15,269 nt of DNA from the NCBI GenBank assembly GCA_030596585.1, contig JAUVJM010000024.1, positions 1 through 15,269 on the forward strand, read 5' to 3'. This stretch comes from a bacterium. Lineage in GTDB: Bacteria; NPL-UPA2; JAUVJM01. Below, piece after piece: positions 1 to 6,791 of the stretch; positions within the stretch are counted from its first letter, which is position 1; each line of letters opens with the position of its first letter. Below the pieces are notes generated by a model. That model was not told the origin of the DNA and did no database searches. It saw nothing but the letters and a program-made list of their open reading frames with translations. The translations under genes were made by a program, and so were the position numbers.

Positions 1-69
1 AGTGGGTTTGCAATCAAAAGCCCTAAACATCAATACCAAAACTGCCATAAAAGCCTGCAAATTTGGCTT

Positions 70-102
70 GTCATTGCGAGGAGAGAAGCGACGAAGAATC
101 TC
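70..102 (+). repeat. Interspersed repeat, GTCATT...GAATCT type
   Basis: The stretch starts GTCATTGCGAGGAG and ends GCGACGAAGAATCTCC. The same ends (GTCATT, then GCGA.GAAGAATCT) recur at 1335-1365 (minus) and 7631-7692 (two copies head to head), so this is a dispersed repeat of the window. It is followed directly by a second, different repeat. No coding role is visible, although an open frame runs through it by chance. Confidence 0.7.
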
Positions 103-136
103 CTCTCCCCTTGTGGGAGAGGGCGAGGGTGAGGGG
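102..136 (+). repeat. Hairpin repeat (CCTCTCCC-CTTGT-GGGAGAGG plus G-rich tail)
   Basis: An 8-bp perfect stem (102-109 with 115-122, loop 110-114) is followed by a purine tail GCGAGGGTGAGGGG. Similar sequences are common as interspersed repeats in many bacterial genomes (general knowledge, not searched). It ends seven bases before the start codon of the broken small gene at 143, so it may have landed at or replaced that gene's upstream region. Confidence 0.6.
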
Positions 137-142
137 AAATTA

Positions 143-336
143 ATGCTCTGGCTTTACGACCTGATATATCCAAAAGAAAAATACATCTGGGCACAAATCC
201 GCATCCTGCACGAAACCGATAAAGCCATATTGGTGAAGAACGATAAGAAATCTGGATCCCAAAATCACGAATGCATGGAATAAGACTACGAAACAATATC
301 TTTGAGGTTTATGTTAAGGAAAGTGTTGTGGGATAA
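143..336 (+). pseudogene. Small conserved-type hypothetical protein, broken by a one-base deletion
   Basis: From the ATG at 143 the frame reads MLWLYDL..., then IRILHETDKAILVKNDKK, then stops soon after with unrelated residues (stop at 281-283). If one A is restored in the AAGAAATCTGG stretch (about 247-252), translation continues as IWIPKSRMHGIRLRNN and ends FEVYVKESVVG at a TAA (334-336). The two halves join into one sensible small beta-rich protein of about 64 residues, which resembles small uncharacterised proteins carrying the motif IWIPKS. I do not know their function. The lesion lies in a short A-run, so a sequencing error or a phase-variable site are alternatives to true decay. Repeats abut its 5' end, and there is no clear ribosome binding site. 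Confidence 0.55.
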
Positions 337-358
337 TTAAGTATTGTGTCCCCGTAAT

Positions 359-713
359 TGGTGGAGGCGGCGGGGATCGAACCCGCGTCCTAAGAGGTAT
401 CAGCAAAAGTGTCTACATGCTTATCTCACCTTTTGTGTTTTCGCCCCTTTCCGGCTCCAGTGAGCAGGATCCGGAAGAGGTTAGCTTGATTTTGTCTCGC
501 TTCACTCCCTCAAGCGAAAAAGCGAAGCCAGCCCGCTTACCGGTCGTCTCTCACGTCTCGCAGGCCCGACGAGAGTGACGTGCTTGCTTAGTTAGCAAGC
601 ATATGCAAATTGTTCATTTGCACTTGTTTTTTGTCAGGTGTTTTACGAGGCCACCCGACAACCTCGGCATGCTGCTTTTTGCTTCTACTCTCCAGTCGAA
701 ACCTATCGCCCCC
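359..713 (-). ncRNA. ssrA: tmRNA (transfer-messenger RNA)
   Basis: This RNA rescues stalled ribosomes by acting first as a tRNA-Ala mimic and then as a short message, with SmpB as partner. The 5' end reads GGGGGCGATAGGTTTCGAC and the 3' end carries the T-loop GGTTCGATCCC and a genome-encoded CCA (complement of 359-361). The seven-base acceptor stem GGGGGCG/CGCCTCC pairs with one G-U. The length of 355 nt is usual for a one-piece tmRNA. The smpB gene lies just upstream on the same strand, and a repeat hairpin (752-802) fills the gap. I see no convincing promoter immediately before 713, so ssrA may be co-transcribed with smpB or use a promoter I cannot recognise. No U-rich terminator hairpin is evident after 359. 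Confidence 0.95.
592..621 (-). other. tmRNA tag reading frame, ANEQFAYAC-stop
   Basis: On the minus strand, GCA AAT GAA CAA TTT GCA TAT GCT TGC TAA encodes A-N-E-Q-F-A-Y-A-C. The other two frames give an immediate stop or a sequence unlike known tags, whereas this one matches the start of the usual Ala-Asn-Asp/Glu-x-x-Tyr/Phe-Ala-Leu-Ala-Ala pattern. The stop codon lies in the loop of a 7-bp hairpin (581-601), as is normal for tmRNA helix 5. The last residues Tyr-Ala-Cys differ from the common Leu-Ala-Ala degradation signal. Confidence 0.8.
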
Positions 714-751
714 TCTCAATTCGTTCGTAAGCGTCGCTCTCCTAGTGGAAT

Positions 752-802
752 CCTGGATTCCCGCTACAGTTTACCCCGTACTTGATACGAGGCGGGAATG
801 AC
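752..802 (-). repeat. GTCATTCCCGC...GGGAATCCAGG repeat, long-centre version
   Basis: Read on the minus strand it begins GTCATTCCCGC, has a centre containing CGTATCAAGTACGGGG and TAAACTG, and closes with GCGGGAATCCAGG. The arms are complementary and can fold as a hairpin. A second copy with the same centre lies at 2853-2902 on the plus strand. This copy separates the end of smpB from the start of ssrA. Confidence 0.85.
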
Positions 803-819
803 AAACCACAAACTGATCA

Positions 820-1272
820 CTACCTATTCTTATGGCGGAGAGCCCTCTGGACCTCCAGGTTAGATTCCCGCTTCTTTATGTCCTCACGCTTGTCATATTG
901 TCTCTTGCCGCGTGCCAGGGCTATTTCCAGTTTTGCCTTGCCCCGCTTGAAATATAGGCGAAGAGGCACCAGAGTCAGCCCGCGCCCGGACATCTTCCCT
1001 GTGAGCTTTCTTATCTCAGAGCGGTGAAGCAGTAGTTTTCTGGTGCGTCTCGGATCATGATTGTACCGGTTCCCCGCCTCATACGGCGCTATGTGCAGAT
1101 TGTAAACAAACACTTCTCCCCTGCTAAGCCCGGCAAAACTCTCCTGCAGACTCGCCCTGCGCCCCCTGAGAGATTTGACCTCAGTCCCCTGCAGGACAAT
1201 TCCCGCTTCATAACTCTCCAGCAGAGCGTAGTCGTGCCTTGCCTTTCTATTAACTGCGACTGCATTACCCAT
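820..1272 (-). CDS. smpB: SsrA-binding protein SmpB
   Basis: SmpB binds the tRNA-like domain of tmRNA and brings it to stalled ribosomes in place of an anticodon stem. The 150-residue product has the family's usual length. It shows the N-terminal NRKARHDYALLESYEAGIVL block, the GTEVKSLR segment, the YEAGNRYNHDPRRTRKLLLH block and the basic C-terminal tail rich in Lys and Arg that sits in the mRNA path. Its cognate RNA gene lies directly downstream. The ATG start at 1272 has no real Shine-Dalgarno sequence, only AGG abutting it. A -35/-10 pair lies so close upstream that the message may be nearly leaderless. The product is standard apart from this. Confidence 0.97.
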   Translation of the reverse strand: MGNAVAVNRKARHDYALLESYEAGIVLQGTEVKSLRGRRASLQESFAGLSRGEVFVYNLHIAPYEAGNRYNHDPRRTRKLLLHRSEIRKLTGKMSGRGLTLVPLRLYFKRGKAKLEIALARGKRQYDKREDIKKRESNLEVQRALRHKNR

Positions 1273-1281
1273 CCTACAGTA

Positions 1282-1310
1282 TTTCTACCACATCCAGCCC
1301 TAAATTTCAA
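1282..1310 (-). promoter_or_regulatory. Candidate smpB promoter
   Basis: On the minus strand TTGAAA (1305-1310) is spaced 17 bases from TAGAAA (1282-1287). The expected transcription start falls only a few bases before the ATG at 1272, which would give an almost leaderless smpB message. The -10 match is moderate. Confidence 0.4.
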
Positions 1311-1334
1311 CATTGAAGAAAAAATTGCCGGTTG

Positions 1335-1365
1335 ACAGAGATTCTTCGCTGTCGCTCAGAATGAC
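1335..1365 (-). repeat. Interspersed repeat, GTCATTCTGAGCGA...GAAGAATCT type
   Basis: The minus strand reads GTCATTCTGAGCGACAGCGA followed by AGAATCTCTGT. It matches the copies at 70-102 and 7631-7692 at both ends. It lies between the MATE gene and smpB and overlaps the tail of the hairpin at 1372-1387. Confidence 0.75.
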
Positions 1366-1387
1366 AAGAAAGCCTCATAAATGAGGC
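1364..1387 (-). terminator. Candidate terminator downstream of the MATE gene
   Basis: The perfect 6-bp stem GCCTCA/TGAGGC (1372-1377 with 1382-1387) has a four-base loop and, on the minus strand, is followed by TTTCTTG. It lies about 50 bases after the MATE stop codon. The stem is short and the T-run interrupted, so its efficiency is uncertain. Confidence 0.5.
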
Positions 1388-1436
1388 ATGTCTAACGGCG
1401 GGCAGGCAACTATCACTGAAGTTGCGAAGAGACCCG

Positions 1437-2807
1437 CTAAGCAACCGGCACAGCCCCTTCCTCAACCGGAACATGCTTTCCCCTCTTCCATGTCCCCAGT
1501 TGAAACCATACGGCGGAAACTACTGCCGAAACAATCATTGAGGCGGCAATGCCATACCATATACCCGTAACGCCATATGTCCGGGATAAGAAGTAAGCCA
1601 GGGGTACGGCTAAAACAAAGAGCCTCAATGCCGTCAGCATTAGTGCGGGATACCCCTTCCCTGCCCCCAAAAAAGCGGCGGATATTATCATACTCACTCC
1701 CGCTGACATATACAGCAGAGATACAATTCTCAGATAGGAAGAACCATAGACCACTATATCCGCACTCCTGGTAAAAATGCCTATCCAGAAATCAGGGAAA
1801 AGGAAAAATACAATACCCACTACCTCCATAAATGCCATCGCAAGCAGAACGGCAGCCCACGTTGTTCTTTCCGCTCTTTTGAAGTTTTTGGCGCCGACAT
1901 TATGACCTACGATAGTCGTAACGGCAGTCGAAATCCCCACGGCAGGCAGGAAAGCAACCATATTAAGCCTGGTAGCTAACCCATAAGCAGCTATAGCAGA
2001 AGGCCCGAAAAACGACGTAATCCTCACCAGAAAAAACATGCCAAGCGACATAACGGCGTGCGACAGAGAAGCGGGAATCCCGACTGAGAAAATATTCTTT
2101 ATAATTCCCAACCTGAATTTGAAACACCCGAAGTTCAGTCTGACATTAGCGCTGCCCCTTAATAAGTGACCCATAACGATAATTGCGCTTATACTCCTCG
2201 AAATGACCGTTGCCAGCGCCGCTCCCCCTATCTCCATCCTCGGGAAGGGACCTATGCCGAAAATCAACAGTGGGTCGAGAATGATATTTATAGCCGTGGC
2301 AAACATCATTACTTTCATGGGTGTTTTCATATCACCCTCTCCCCTCAAGATGGAATTACCGACAAAAGCCAGAAACATAAAAAGGGACCCGGAAAAGATA
2401 ATGTAAACATATTCAAGGACGAGAGGCATCATTTCCGGAGTTGCGCCAATCAGAACAAATAACGGTCTGGAGAGAGTAAGTCCAAGTGCCGTAAAGATCA
2501 GGGCGAGAACAACGGCAAGCAGCAGCGCGTGTTCTGCCGCATTGTCTGCTTCGCTCTTTCTCTTTGCTCCCAGAAGTCTTGCAATCAACGACGTAACACC
2601 TATGCCGACACCGGAAGCCAGGGCAATTATGACAAATATTACGGGAAACGTCACGGAAATGGCGGCAAGAGCCAGAGGAGACAATCTTCCGATAAAAATA
2701 GTGTCAACTATGTTGAAGCCCGTATTCAATAAGAAGGCCGCCATCATCGGCAATGCCAGCGAAAGAACGTTCTTTGATATGCTGCCTTTTGTCAGGTCTC
2801 TTCTCAT
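1437..2807 (-). CDS. MATE family multidrug/toxin efflux transporter
   Basis: The 456-residue membrane protein is predicted to export cationic drugs or metabolites in exchange for Na+ or H+. It opens with the typical MATE start LTKGSISKNVLSLALPMM, followed by NTGFNIVDTIFIGRLSPLAL, and contains a second repeat half beginning near residue 235 (FSVGIPASLSHAVMSLGMFF). Twelve hydrophobic segments can be counted. The mid-protein RGEGDMKTPMKVMMFATAINIILDP stretch, split here as RGEGDMKTPM and NIILDPLLIFGIG, is characteristic of the NorM/DinF-like part of the family. The ATG at 2807 has AGAGG close upstream. It is separated from the Enzyme I gene by 167 bases holding two repeats, so it may or may not belong to that operon. 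Its substrate cannot be inferred. Confidence 0.93.
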   Translation of the reverse strand: MRRDLTKGSISKNVLSLALPMMAAFLLNTGFNIVDTIFIGRLSPLALAAISVTFPVIFVIIALASGVGIGVTSLIARLLGAKRKSEADNAAEHALLLAVVLALIFTALGLTLSRPLFVLIGATPEMMPLVLEYVYIIFSGSLFMFLAFVGNSILRGEGDMKTPMKVMMFATAINIILDPLLIFGIGPFPRMEIGGAALATVISRSISAIIVMGHLLRGSANVRLNFGCFKFRLGIIKNIFSVGIPASLSHAVMSLGMFFLVRITSFFGPSAIAAYGLATRLNMVAFLPAVGISTAVTTIVGHNVGAKNFKRAERTTWAAVLLAMAFMEVVGIVFFLFPDFWIGIFTRSADIVVYGSSYLRIVSLLYMSAGVSMIISAAFLGAGKGYPALMLTALRLFVLAVPLAYFLSRTYGVTGIWYGIAASMIVSAVVSAVWFQLGTWKRGKHVPVEEGAVPVA

Positions 2808-2852
2808 ATCCTCTGTTACTACACTGTGACTTTAGTTTCTGACGATGATTAT

Positions 2853-2902
2853 GTCATTCCCGCTCCGTATCAAGTACAGGGTAAACTGCGATGGGAATCC
2901 GG
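2853..2902 (+). repeat. GTCATTCCCGC...GGGAATCCGG repeat, second long-centre copy
   Basis: It begins GTCATTCCCGCTCCGTATC and ends GGGAATCCGG. The centre (CGTATCAAGTAC.GGGTAAACTG) is nearly identical to that of the copy at 752-802 read on the other strand. It lies between the MATE gene and the Enzyme I gene. Confidence 0.85.
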
Positions 2903-2918
2903 ACTGTAACTATGGATT

Positions 2919-2948
2919 CTGGATTGCCCGGTCAAGCCGGGCAATGAC
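2919..2948 (+). repeat. Hairpin repeat ATTGCCCGG/CCGGGCAAT
   Basis: A perfect 9-bp stem (2923-2931 with 2937-2945) encloses the loop TCAAG. The flanks CTGG and GAC give the same ends as the GTCATT...AATCCAG elements. It lies 26 bases after the Enzyme I stop and could act as a transcript 3'-end hairpin, but no T-run follows it. Confidence 0.8.
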
Positions 2949-2974
2949 AGGAATTTATGTTACAGAGTGCTGCA

Positions 2975-4693
2975 CTACGCGCGGGACATAAAATAGCTGT
3001 CTATTTCTTCCTTGGACTTGTTTTTGTAAAAGTCCGTCACTACGCTTTTGTCCCGGAATGTCTGAAGATGGAGCAGTTCACATTTAATGTCGGGGAACTT
3101 GAAAACAGCCACGCTGAAGCACCGCAGTCCAACCTGCAGGAACAAAGGATAGAATTCCTCAAAAGAGGCAATTTCACCGCACAAGCAAACCTCTTTCTTC
3201 GCCTTCTTGCCCGCCCTAATTACAATTTCCAACAGTTTGACGAGCGCAGGATGCAGGATATGATACCTTTTCTCCACCAGCAAGTTGCCGCGGGCAGCGG
3301 CGACAGTATATTGCAGTAAGTCATTGGAACCGATACTGATGAAATCAACCTCCTCCAAAAGCTCTTCTGCCATCATCACTGCAGAAGGAGTTTCTATCAT
3401 TATACCTTCGCTGATATCCTCATCGTTAAACTCAATATGCTCTTCCCTGAGACTTTTCCGTGCTCCGGCAAGAATCTCTCTGAACGTTTTCAGGTCACCT
3501 AAATCGGAGACCATTGGGTAAAGTACCCGCAGGTTGGAATTGACGTTGGCTCTCAACAGCGCTCTGACCTGTGTAAGATATATCTCAGGGAAAGTCTCCA
3601 CCGCAATTGCTCCCCTCAACCCCAGGTCAGGATTTACCTGGCGTGGAGCTTCAATATACAGAGGCAGTTTATCCGTTCCGATATCCAGCAGTCTGACAGT
3701 AACCGGTCTTTTAGGAACCCCGTCAAGAATGCTTCTGTACATGTTATACTGTTCTTCTTCCGAAGGAACCGTATCTCCCGCAAACAGAAATTCCGTCCTC
3801 AGCAACCCCACACCATCATGCGGAAATTCCCCGGCAGCCTCAATTTCCCCGGGAGTATTTATATTCAACTTCAGTTGGATCCTCCTGCCTTCTCCCGTAC
3901 GTGCTGATAGGCTTCTCTTGACTTCACAGAAACCTTTTCTTTTCTCCAGTTTGTCTATCTTCTGTCTATAGCGTTCTCTTGTCTTCTTATCAGGGGAAAC
4001 GATTATTCTCCCTGAAGAACCATCTGCAATTGCGTGCATGCCGCAGTCCAGGTTTTTCTCCACCTCTATGCCCAGAATTATGGGCACACCATACGAACGG
4101 GCAAGAATTGTGGCATGGCTGGTAAGACCTCCTTCTTCCGTAATGAAAGCCAGCACACTCTCGCGCGGAATGTTCATGACCATTGAAGGGGTAAGAATCC
4201 TGGTCGCTACAATCACCGGCTGCCTTTCGCCGATGGGACACTTAAACCGTCCGGTCTCCACATTGAAAGCATTCAGAATGCGGTTCCTGGCATCTACAAA
4301 ATCATGGATCAGTTCCTTGAAGTGTTCGCCCTTATCTTCGTATTTCTTGACATATTCTTCGAAAACGTCACTCACAGCATGTTCAGCGTTGACCTTTTTT
4401 GCTTTGATTAGTTCGGATATTTTCGTAAAAAGGTCATCATCACTGAGTATTGACAGATGAGTATTAAATATCTCCGCCGCTTCCCTGTCAAATTGCGTTT
4501 CAGCAACCCGAATCATCCGTTCCATTGCCTGTTTTGCCGCGTCAAAAGCCTCCCTGAGACGATTCAGTTCTTTGGGTACCTGCTCTGAACTCACGGAATA
4601 ATGGGGTAACAGCTTTTCCGTCTCACTAAGATAAAGACACACAATCCCCTCGCTGATTCCCGGAGACGCAGAAACCCCCCCTAATATTTTCAT
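2975..4693 (-). CDS. ptsI: PTS Enzyme I homologue (phosphoenolpyruvate-protein phosphotransferase)
   Basis: Enzyme I takes phosphate from phosphoenolpyruvate on a histidine and passes it to HPr. The 572-residue product is full length for the family. It has an N-terminal HPr-binding/swivelling part with the phosphohistidine motif GGLTSHATILARS (His near 193) and a C-terminal PEP-binding barrel with LLRTEFLFAGD, VRLLDIGTDK, GLRGAI, IGSNDLLQYT and the cysteine motif CGEIAS (near 505). The usual AVDRGN is AAARGN here; the arginine is kept but the aspartate is lost. ATG at 4693 is preferred over an in-frame TTG at 4696. GGAGG lies 12 bases upstream, and a tiny frame M-L-G-stop overlaps the start. 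No HPr or Enzyme II gene is in the window. It follows the suf-like genes at 33 bases, so its role may be regulatory or in an alternative phosphorelay. Confidence 0.92.
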   Translation of the reverse strand: MKILGGVSASPGISEGIVCLYLSETEKLLPHYSVSSEQVPKELNRLREAFDAAKQAMERMIRVAETQFDREAAEIFNTHLSILSDDDLFTKISELIKAKKVNAEHAVSDVFEEYVKKYEDKGEHFKELIHDFVDARNRILNAFNVETGRFKCPIGERQPVIVATRILTPSMVMNIPRESVLAFITEEGGLTSHATILARSYGVPIILGIEVEKNLDCGMHAIADGSSGRIIVSPDKKTRERYRQKIDKLEKRKGFCEVKRSLSARTGEGRRIQLKLNINTPGEIEAAGEFPHDGVGLLRTEFLFAGDTVPSEEEQYNMYRSILDGVPKRPVTVRLLDIGTDKLPLYIEAPRQVNPDLGLRGAIAVETFPEIYLTQVRALLRANVNSNLRVLYPMVSDLGDLKTFREILAGARKSLREEHIEFNDEDISEGIMIETPSAVMMAEELLEEVDFISIGSNDLLQYTVAAARGNLLVEKRYHILHPALVKLLEIVIRAGKKAKKEVCLCGEIASFEEFYPLFLQVGLRCFSVAVFKFPDIKCELLHLQTFRDKSVVTDFYKNKSKEEIDSYFMSRA

Positions 4694-4726
4694 CAACCTA
4701 ACATTCCTCCGACTTACGCTTCTTTT

Positions 4727-4855
4727 CTAAGCACCGTTCATCTTTTCCATAGGCTGGCCGCAGCAAACCAGTTCGCCGCCGCCTACCTTTACTACAAGAA
4801 TCTCATTACCGCAAACATTGCATTTATACCTCTCTCCAACCTTCTCCACTGCCAT
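4727..4855 (-). CDS. Stand-alone desulforedoxin-like protein (42 residues)
   Basis: This is a one-domain rubredoxin-type iron protein, probably an electron carrier. Translation gives MAVEKVGERYKCNVCGNEIL, then VVKVGGGELVCCGQPMEKMN and GA. The CxxC (12, 15) and the adjacent pair CC (31, 32) followed by GQPM are the Fe(Cys)4 pattern of desulforedoxin and of the N-terminal domain of desulfoferrodoxin. The superoxide reductase at 12078-12452 carries the same pattern (C10, C13, C29, C30, then GQPM). The strong upstream GGGGGTG six bases before the ATG supports the start. It lies 26 bases after the FNR-like gene and 33 bases before Enzyme I, so it is inside the operon. Its length is near that of free desulforedoxin (about 36). 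The partner is unknown; the preceding FAD enzyme is the obvious candidate. Confidence 0.88.
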   Translation of the reverse strand: MAVEKVGERYKCNVCGNEILVVKVGGGELVCCGQPMEKMNGA

Positions 4856-4881
4856 AGCGCACACCCCCTTTTTTATGTCTC

Positions 4882-5595
4882 TTAATATCCCGTGAAATTC
4901 TCTACCTTGATACTATCTTCCGCCACGCTTAGTTTATTTTTCAAAACAGCTGCCAAGCCTTCTACCATGCCCGGGGGGCCGCAGACATAGAAAACCCTCT
5001 CGCGGAAATCCGGCATCTCTCCTTCTATCATTTTCTCATCTATATAACCCGTTCTGCCCTGCCATGCTTCTTCATCTATGTCCGCAGAAGTTAGGGTATA
5101 GACCACACGCATGTTTTTGTTGACAGACTCCATTCCCGCTAAATCCTGCCTGAAAATAATATCTTCCTCTTTGTTACTGCCGTAGAGCAATACTATATCC
5201 GTCGGCAGTTTTACATCCACAGCGAACTTACACATACTCCTTATGGGAGTTATGCCTATTCCGCCCGAAAGAAAAGCTATTTTCTTATACTCACCTTCAA
5301 AAGTAAAAGAGCCATAAGGCATCTTCAACTTCGCCCTGTCACCAACTTTCAGATTATCCAAAGCTCTTGAGAATTCGCTCCCGGTTATTCTCTTGGTAAA
5401 CTCTACGTACCCTTTCTCCGTAGGAGAATTTGAGAATGAGAAATGCTTTGTCCTTTCTTCTCCCTCAATCTCTATCCCGACTAAAAAGAACTGTCCCGGT
5501 TTGAAATCCACGTCCATTTCCGTTTTAAACCGGAAACTCTTAACGCCGGGGTTTCTCTGTATTACATCCAGCACTTCTGTCTCAAATATAATCAT
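4882..5595 (-). CDS. FAD/NAD(P)-binding oxidoreductase, ferredoxin-NADP reductase type
   Basis: This is a cytoplasmic flavoenzyme of the FNR superfamily that moves electrons between NAD(P)H and a one-electron carrier. In 237 residues it has an FAD-binding barrel (about 1-100; FKPGQFFLVGIEI, then RTKHFSFSNSP at 48-58 as the flavin-contact motif) and a nucleotide-binding domain with GGIGITP (111-117) and CGPPGM (205-210). There is no fused 2Fe-2S domain and no C-terminal cysteine cluster, so it should need a separate carrier; the 42-residue desulforedoxin-like protein encoded next is a good candidate. Its ATG overlaps the stop of the scaffold gene in TAATG, which suggests translational coupling to Fe-S assembly. 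The substrate (NADH or NADPH) cannot be told by eye. Confidence 0.9.
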   Translation of the reverse strand: MIIFETEVLDVIQRNPGVKSFRFKTEMDVDFKPGQFFLVGIEIEGEERTKHFSFSNSPTEKGYVEFTKRITGSEFSRALDNLKVGDRAKLKMPYGSFTFEGEYKKIAFLSGGIGITPIRSMCKFAVDVKLPTDIVLLYGSNKEEDIIFRQDLAGMESVNKNMRVVYTLTSADIDEEAWQGRTGYIDEKMIEGEMPDFRERVFYVCGPPGMVEGLAAVLKNKLSVAEDSIKVENFTGY

Positions 5596-6791
5596 TAGAA
5601 TGCTTCTTTTTCACAGGTGGAAATGGCGGTGTCTATTTGTTTTTGGAGTTCGCGGGGCAAGCCCATTATAGACGTATCCAGAAACCCTCTCACGATAGCC
5701 GCCTGCGCCTCACCCTCGCTTAACCCGCGAGCCATAAGGTACTCTATTTCGTCCCTGGCAATCTTGCCGACCGCTGCCTCATGAGACAAATCCACTCCCT
5801 CGATTGTCGCTTCCAGCTCAGGTATGGCATGTATCAACCCTTTCTCGCTCAGCATAAGACCGCGGCATTCAAGGTGGGCTTTTATCCCCTGCGCTTCTCC
5901 TCTCAAATGACCCCTTGCAATTACGTCCCCGCCCGCACTGACCGCCCGGGATACAACTTCGGCTTTTGAACCCTCTGCTTTCAATATCACCCGCGAACCC
6001 ACATCCATATGCGCCCCGGGAAGAGCAAACAGAATAGAACTGTACCGCGCCATAGCTCCCCTACCCACCAGCTCAGCCTTCGGATACATTTGCAAAGTCT
6101 TCACCGGCTCAAGACAGATATAGTTTGACAAAAACGTGCCGCCCTCTTCAACAAGAGTCGCTGTTCTGGGTCTCACAGAGATATCATCCGCCCAGTTGTG
6201 TATCATAGTGAAAGTCAATTTGGCGCCTTTCTTGACATAAAACTCTGAAATACCTATGTGAAGACCTCTCCGAACGTCACTCGCCGTTGCGCAGCCCGTA
6301 ATCACCTGCAGGTCAGAGCCTTCCTCCGCAATTATTATGTTATGAACATTCTGAATTATGTTATCTTCATTTATGAAAAGACATGCCTGCAAGGGATAGA
6401 CCGCTTTCACACCCGCCTGCGCTCTCAGGAAATAGCCATGATGCGGCTGAACCTCAGCCTGCCTGGTAAACTCATCAGCATCATTAGACACTATCTTCCA
6501 GAAATAATCCTCTAACCAGTCATATTTTTTGAGCGCTTCAGTAGTGCTCATTACCTCAACGCCAGGATAGAGGCTCTGGGAATGTACAACGCTGTGGTCC
6601 ATCTGAACGTAGGTACCGGAACGGTGTCTGTTGGACAGGTCAACCCCGGCAGACAGCATGTTTTTCTTCTGGTCGGGGCGAACCCTTCGAAGGTCTTTCA
6701 GATAGGGCTTATCTTTTGCAGAGGACTTGTACGACCCAATATCTACTTGACCGGCTTTCGGGAATCTCCCTCGGGAATTTTTCGTTTGCAT
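5595..6791 (-). CDS. sufB: SufB/SufD-family Fe-S cluster assembly scaffold (SmsB-like)
   Basis: This is the scaffold subunit that, with a SufC ATPase, builds Fe-S clusters in the cytoplasm. The product of 398 residues is a beta-helix protein of the SufBD family. It has a basic N-terminal region, a core with NWADDISVRPRTATLVEEGG, and the conserved C-terminal block ECRGLMLSEKGLIHAIPELE, SHEAAVGKIARDEIEYLMARG and EAQAAIVRGF. The Cys (about 309) and Glu (about 338) line up by eye with the SufB residues C405 and E434 of E. coli. Only one SufB/D gene is present, as in the minimal SUF-like (SMS) systems of anaerobes and archaea. ATG at 6791 is chosen because GAAGGG lies 8 bases upstream; an in-frame GTG at 6800 has no such site. 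It overlaps the end of sufC by 49 bases. No cysteine desulfurase is in the window. Confidence 0.92.
   Translation of the reverse strand: MQTKNSRGRFPKAGQVDIGSYKSSAKDKPYLKDLRRVRPDQKKNMLSAGVDLSNRHRSGTYVQMDHSVVHSQSLYPGVEVMSTTEALKKYDWLEDYFWKIVSNDADEFTRQAEVQPHHGYFLRAQAGVKAVYPLQACLFINEDNIIQNVHNIIIAEEGSDLQVITGCATASDVRRGLHIGISEFYVKKGAKLTFTMIHNWADDISVRPRTATLVEEGGTFLSNYICLEPVKTLQMYPKAELVGRGAMARYSSILFALPGAHMDVGSRVILKAEGSKAEVVSRAVSAGGDVIARGHLRGEAQGIKAHLECRGLMLSEKGLIHAIPELEATIEGVDLSHEAAVGKIARDEIEYLMARGLSEGEAQAAIVRGFLDTSIMGLPRELQKQIDTAISTCEKEAF

Noticed and set aside
2..142. Open frame running through the repeats into the small gene
   Set aside because: The residues before the ATG at 143 come from repeat DNA (Gly-Glu runs) and have no family resemblance.
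359..390. Separate tRNA gene at the TTCGATCCC T-loop
   Set aside because: The T-loop and CCA belong to the tmRNA; there is no anticodon arm nearby.
2923..2945. Intrinsic terminator after the Enzyme I gene
   Set aside because: The 9-bp stem is strong, but no T-run follows on the minus strand and its ends match the repeat family, so it is listed as a repeat.
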